NCBI GenBank assembly: GCA_025462805.1
Contig: JAOAPJ010000256.1
Span: 1-5,697, forward strand
Direction of reading: 5' to 3'
Source of the DNA: Acidobacteriaceae bacterium
GTDB lineage: Bacteria; Acidobacteriota; Terriglobia; Terriglobales; Acidobacteriaceae
Length of the DNA: 5,697 nucleotides
The notes beneath the pieces were generated by a model. That model worked only from the letters and a program-made list of their open reading frames with translations. It did not search any database and was not told the DNA's origin. A program made the position numbers and the translations under genes. Below are positions 5,301 to 5,697 of this stretch, piece by piece. Each line of letters opens with the position of its first letter. The first letter of the stretch is position 1.

Positions 5301-5612
5301 GCGGAGGGCCAGCATTCGTTGGTTTGCTCGCGGGTTGCCTGTCGACACCACTCTGCCCCTCCAATACTCGCAGCTCCCCACCCTATCGGATTCACTCTGA
5401 TTCCAGGTGACTTACCGCGCATCGCGCTGCTCTTGATCTGTGGACTGAGGCAAGAAGTTACTTCACGCAACATTTGCCCGGAAATGCGGTTCTATCTGCT
5501 GTCCCCGGGAGCATCGCACGACTCGGTAGACAGGAAAGGCCGGAAGCAACGGGCCGCTCGCAGCAGTGACCGAACAGCAGAAGAGCGACGGCAGCCGGCA
5601 AGGTGAAACAGT
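5301..5612. other. Gap before the right-edge gene: weak terminator and possible structured leader
   Basis: Next to the upstream stop, CCAGC (5309-5313) and GTTGG (5318-5322) form a small stem (one G-T pair) followed by TTT, a weak terminator. Near the right end, CTGCTGT (5496-5502) can pair with ACAGCAG (5574-5580), and TCGGT (5523-5527) with the adjoining ACCGA (5569-5573). That would make a closed leader structure ending about 32 nt before the next ATG. No clear promoter was found. A 95-codon frame from TTG 5319 has no ribosome binding site or recognisable protein features and is not called. Confidence 0.35.
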
Positions 5613-5697
5613 ATGCGCTTCGCAACAGCAATCCGTTCTTTGGTCCTCGCGGCCGCGGTCAGCGCAGTTCCTGCGGCATCCTTCGCGGGCGTCTTCG
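5613..5697 (+). CDS. Start of a secreted protein, cut by the window edge
   Basis: ATG 5613 follows AAGGTGA (5600-5606) by 6 nt. The 28 visible codons form a typical Sec signal peptide: R2 and R8, a hydrophobic core LVLAAAVSAVP (10-20), and a likely signal peptidase cut after SFA (23-25), leaving GVF. In acidobacteria, signal peptides ending ASFAGVF often precede short proteins with YXWGXW/WXPGXW repeats. That is a guess from memory, since none of the mature domain is visible here. The frame runs open through the last base. Confidence 0.7.
   Translation, partial: MRFATAIRSLVLAAAVSAVPAASFAGVF

Noticed and set aside
5319..5606. 95-codon + strand frame from TTG between the DUF1440-like gene and the edge gene
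   Set aside because: No ribosome binding site, irregular composition, no recognisable protein features; it covers a likely promoter and leader region.

Overview
The window looks like ordinary chromosome from a GC-rich Gram-negative bacterium. An acidobacterium (Terriglobia/Acidobacteriaceae type) is the best guess. That rests on the style of the secreted seven-bladed 'lactonase-like' propeller protein, the start of a short secreted protein ending in ASFAGVF at the right edge, the high GC content with strong G/C third positions, and the gene order. It is an inference from remembered protein families, not from a search. All credible genes lie on the + strand.

Left block (about 1-2150): three housekeeping genes in a row. 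ruvX/yqgF encodes a Holliday-junction-resolvase-like nuclease of the RNase H fold, also linked to 16S rRNA maturation. greA encodes the transcript-cleavage factor. The third is a membrane CDP-alcohol phosphatidyltransferase of phospholipid synthesis. A perfect TATAAT box lies between ruvX and greA, so greA probably has its own promoter. The phosphatidyltransferase appears to start at TTG behind a good GGAGG ribosome binding site. A 23-codon ORF runs between greA and this start and overlaps it.

Middle block (2150-3280): an exported lipoprotein form of methionine sulfoxide reductase A, which repairs oxidised methionine in envelope proteins. It carries only one cysteine besides the lipobox cysteine. 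It is followed by a possible 27-residue peptide and a 7-bp hairpin.

Right block (3280-5697): a secreted beta-propeller protein with no assured function, then about 210 bp of structured intergenic DNA. This holds a degenerate 13-bp tandem repeat, a hairpin, and two adjacent stem-loops before the next gene. Next come a DUF1440/YagU-like membrane protein with a very basic N-terminus, a roughly 310-bp gap with little clear content, and the first 28 codons of a secreted protein cut by the window edge.

I found no mobile element, CRISPR array, tRNA or rRNA, and no clearly new system. The findings are modest: short ORFs, a degenerate repeat, candidate leader structures, and departures from the usual form in known families.
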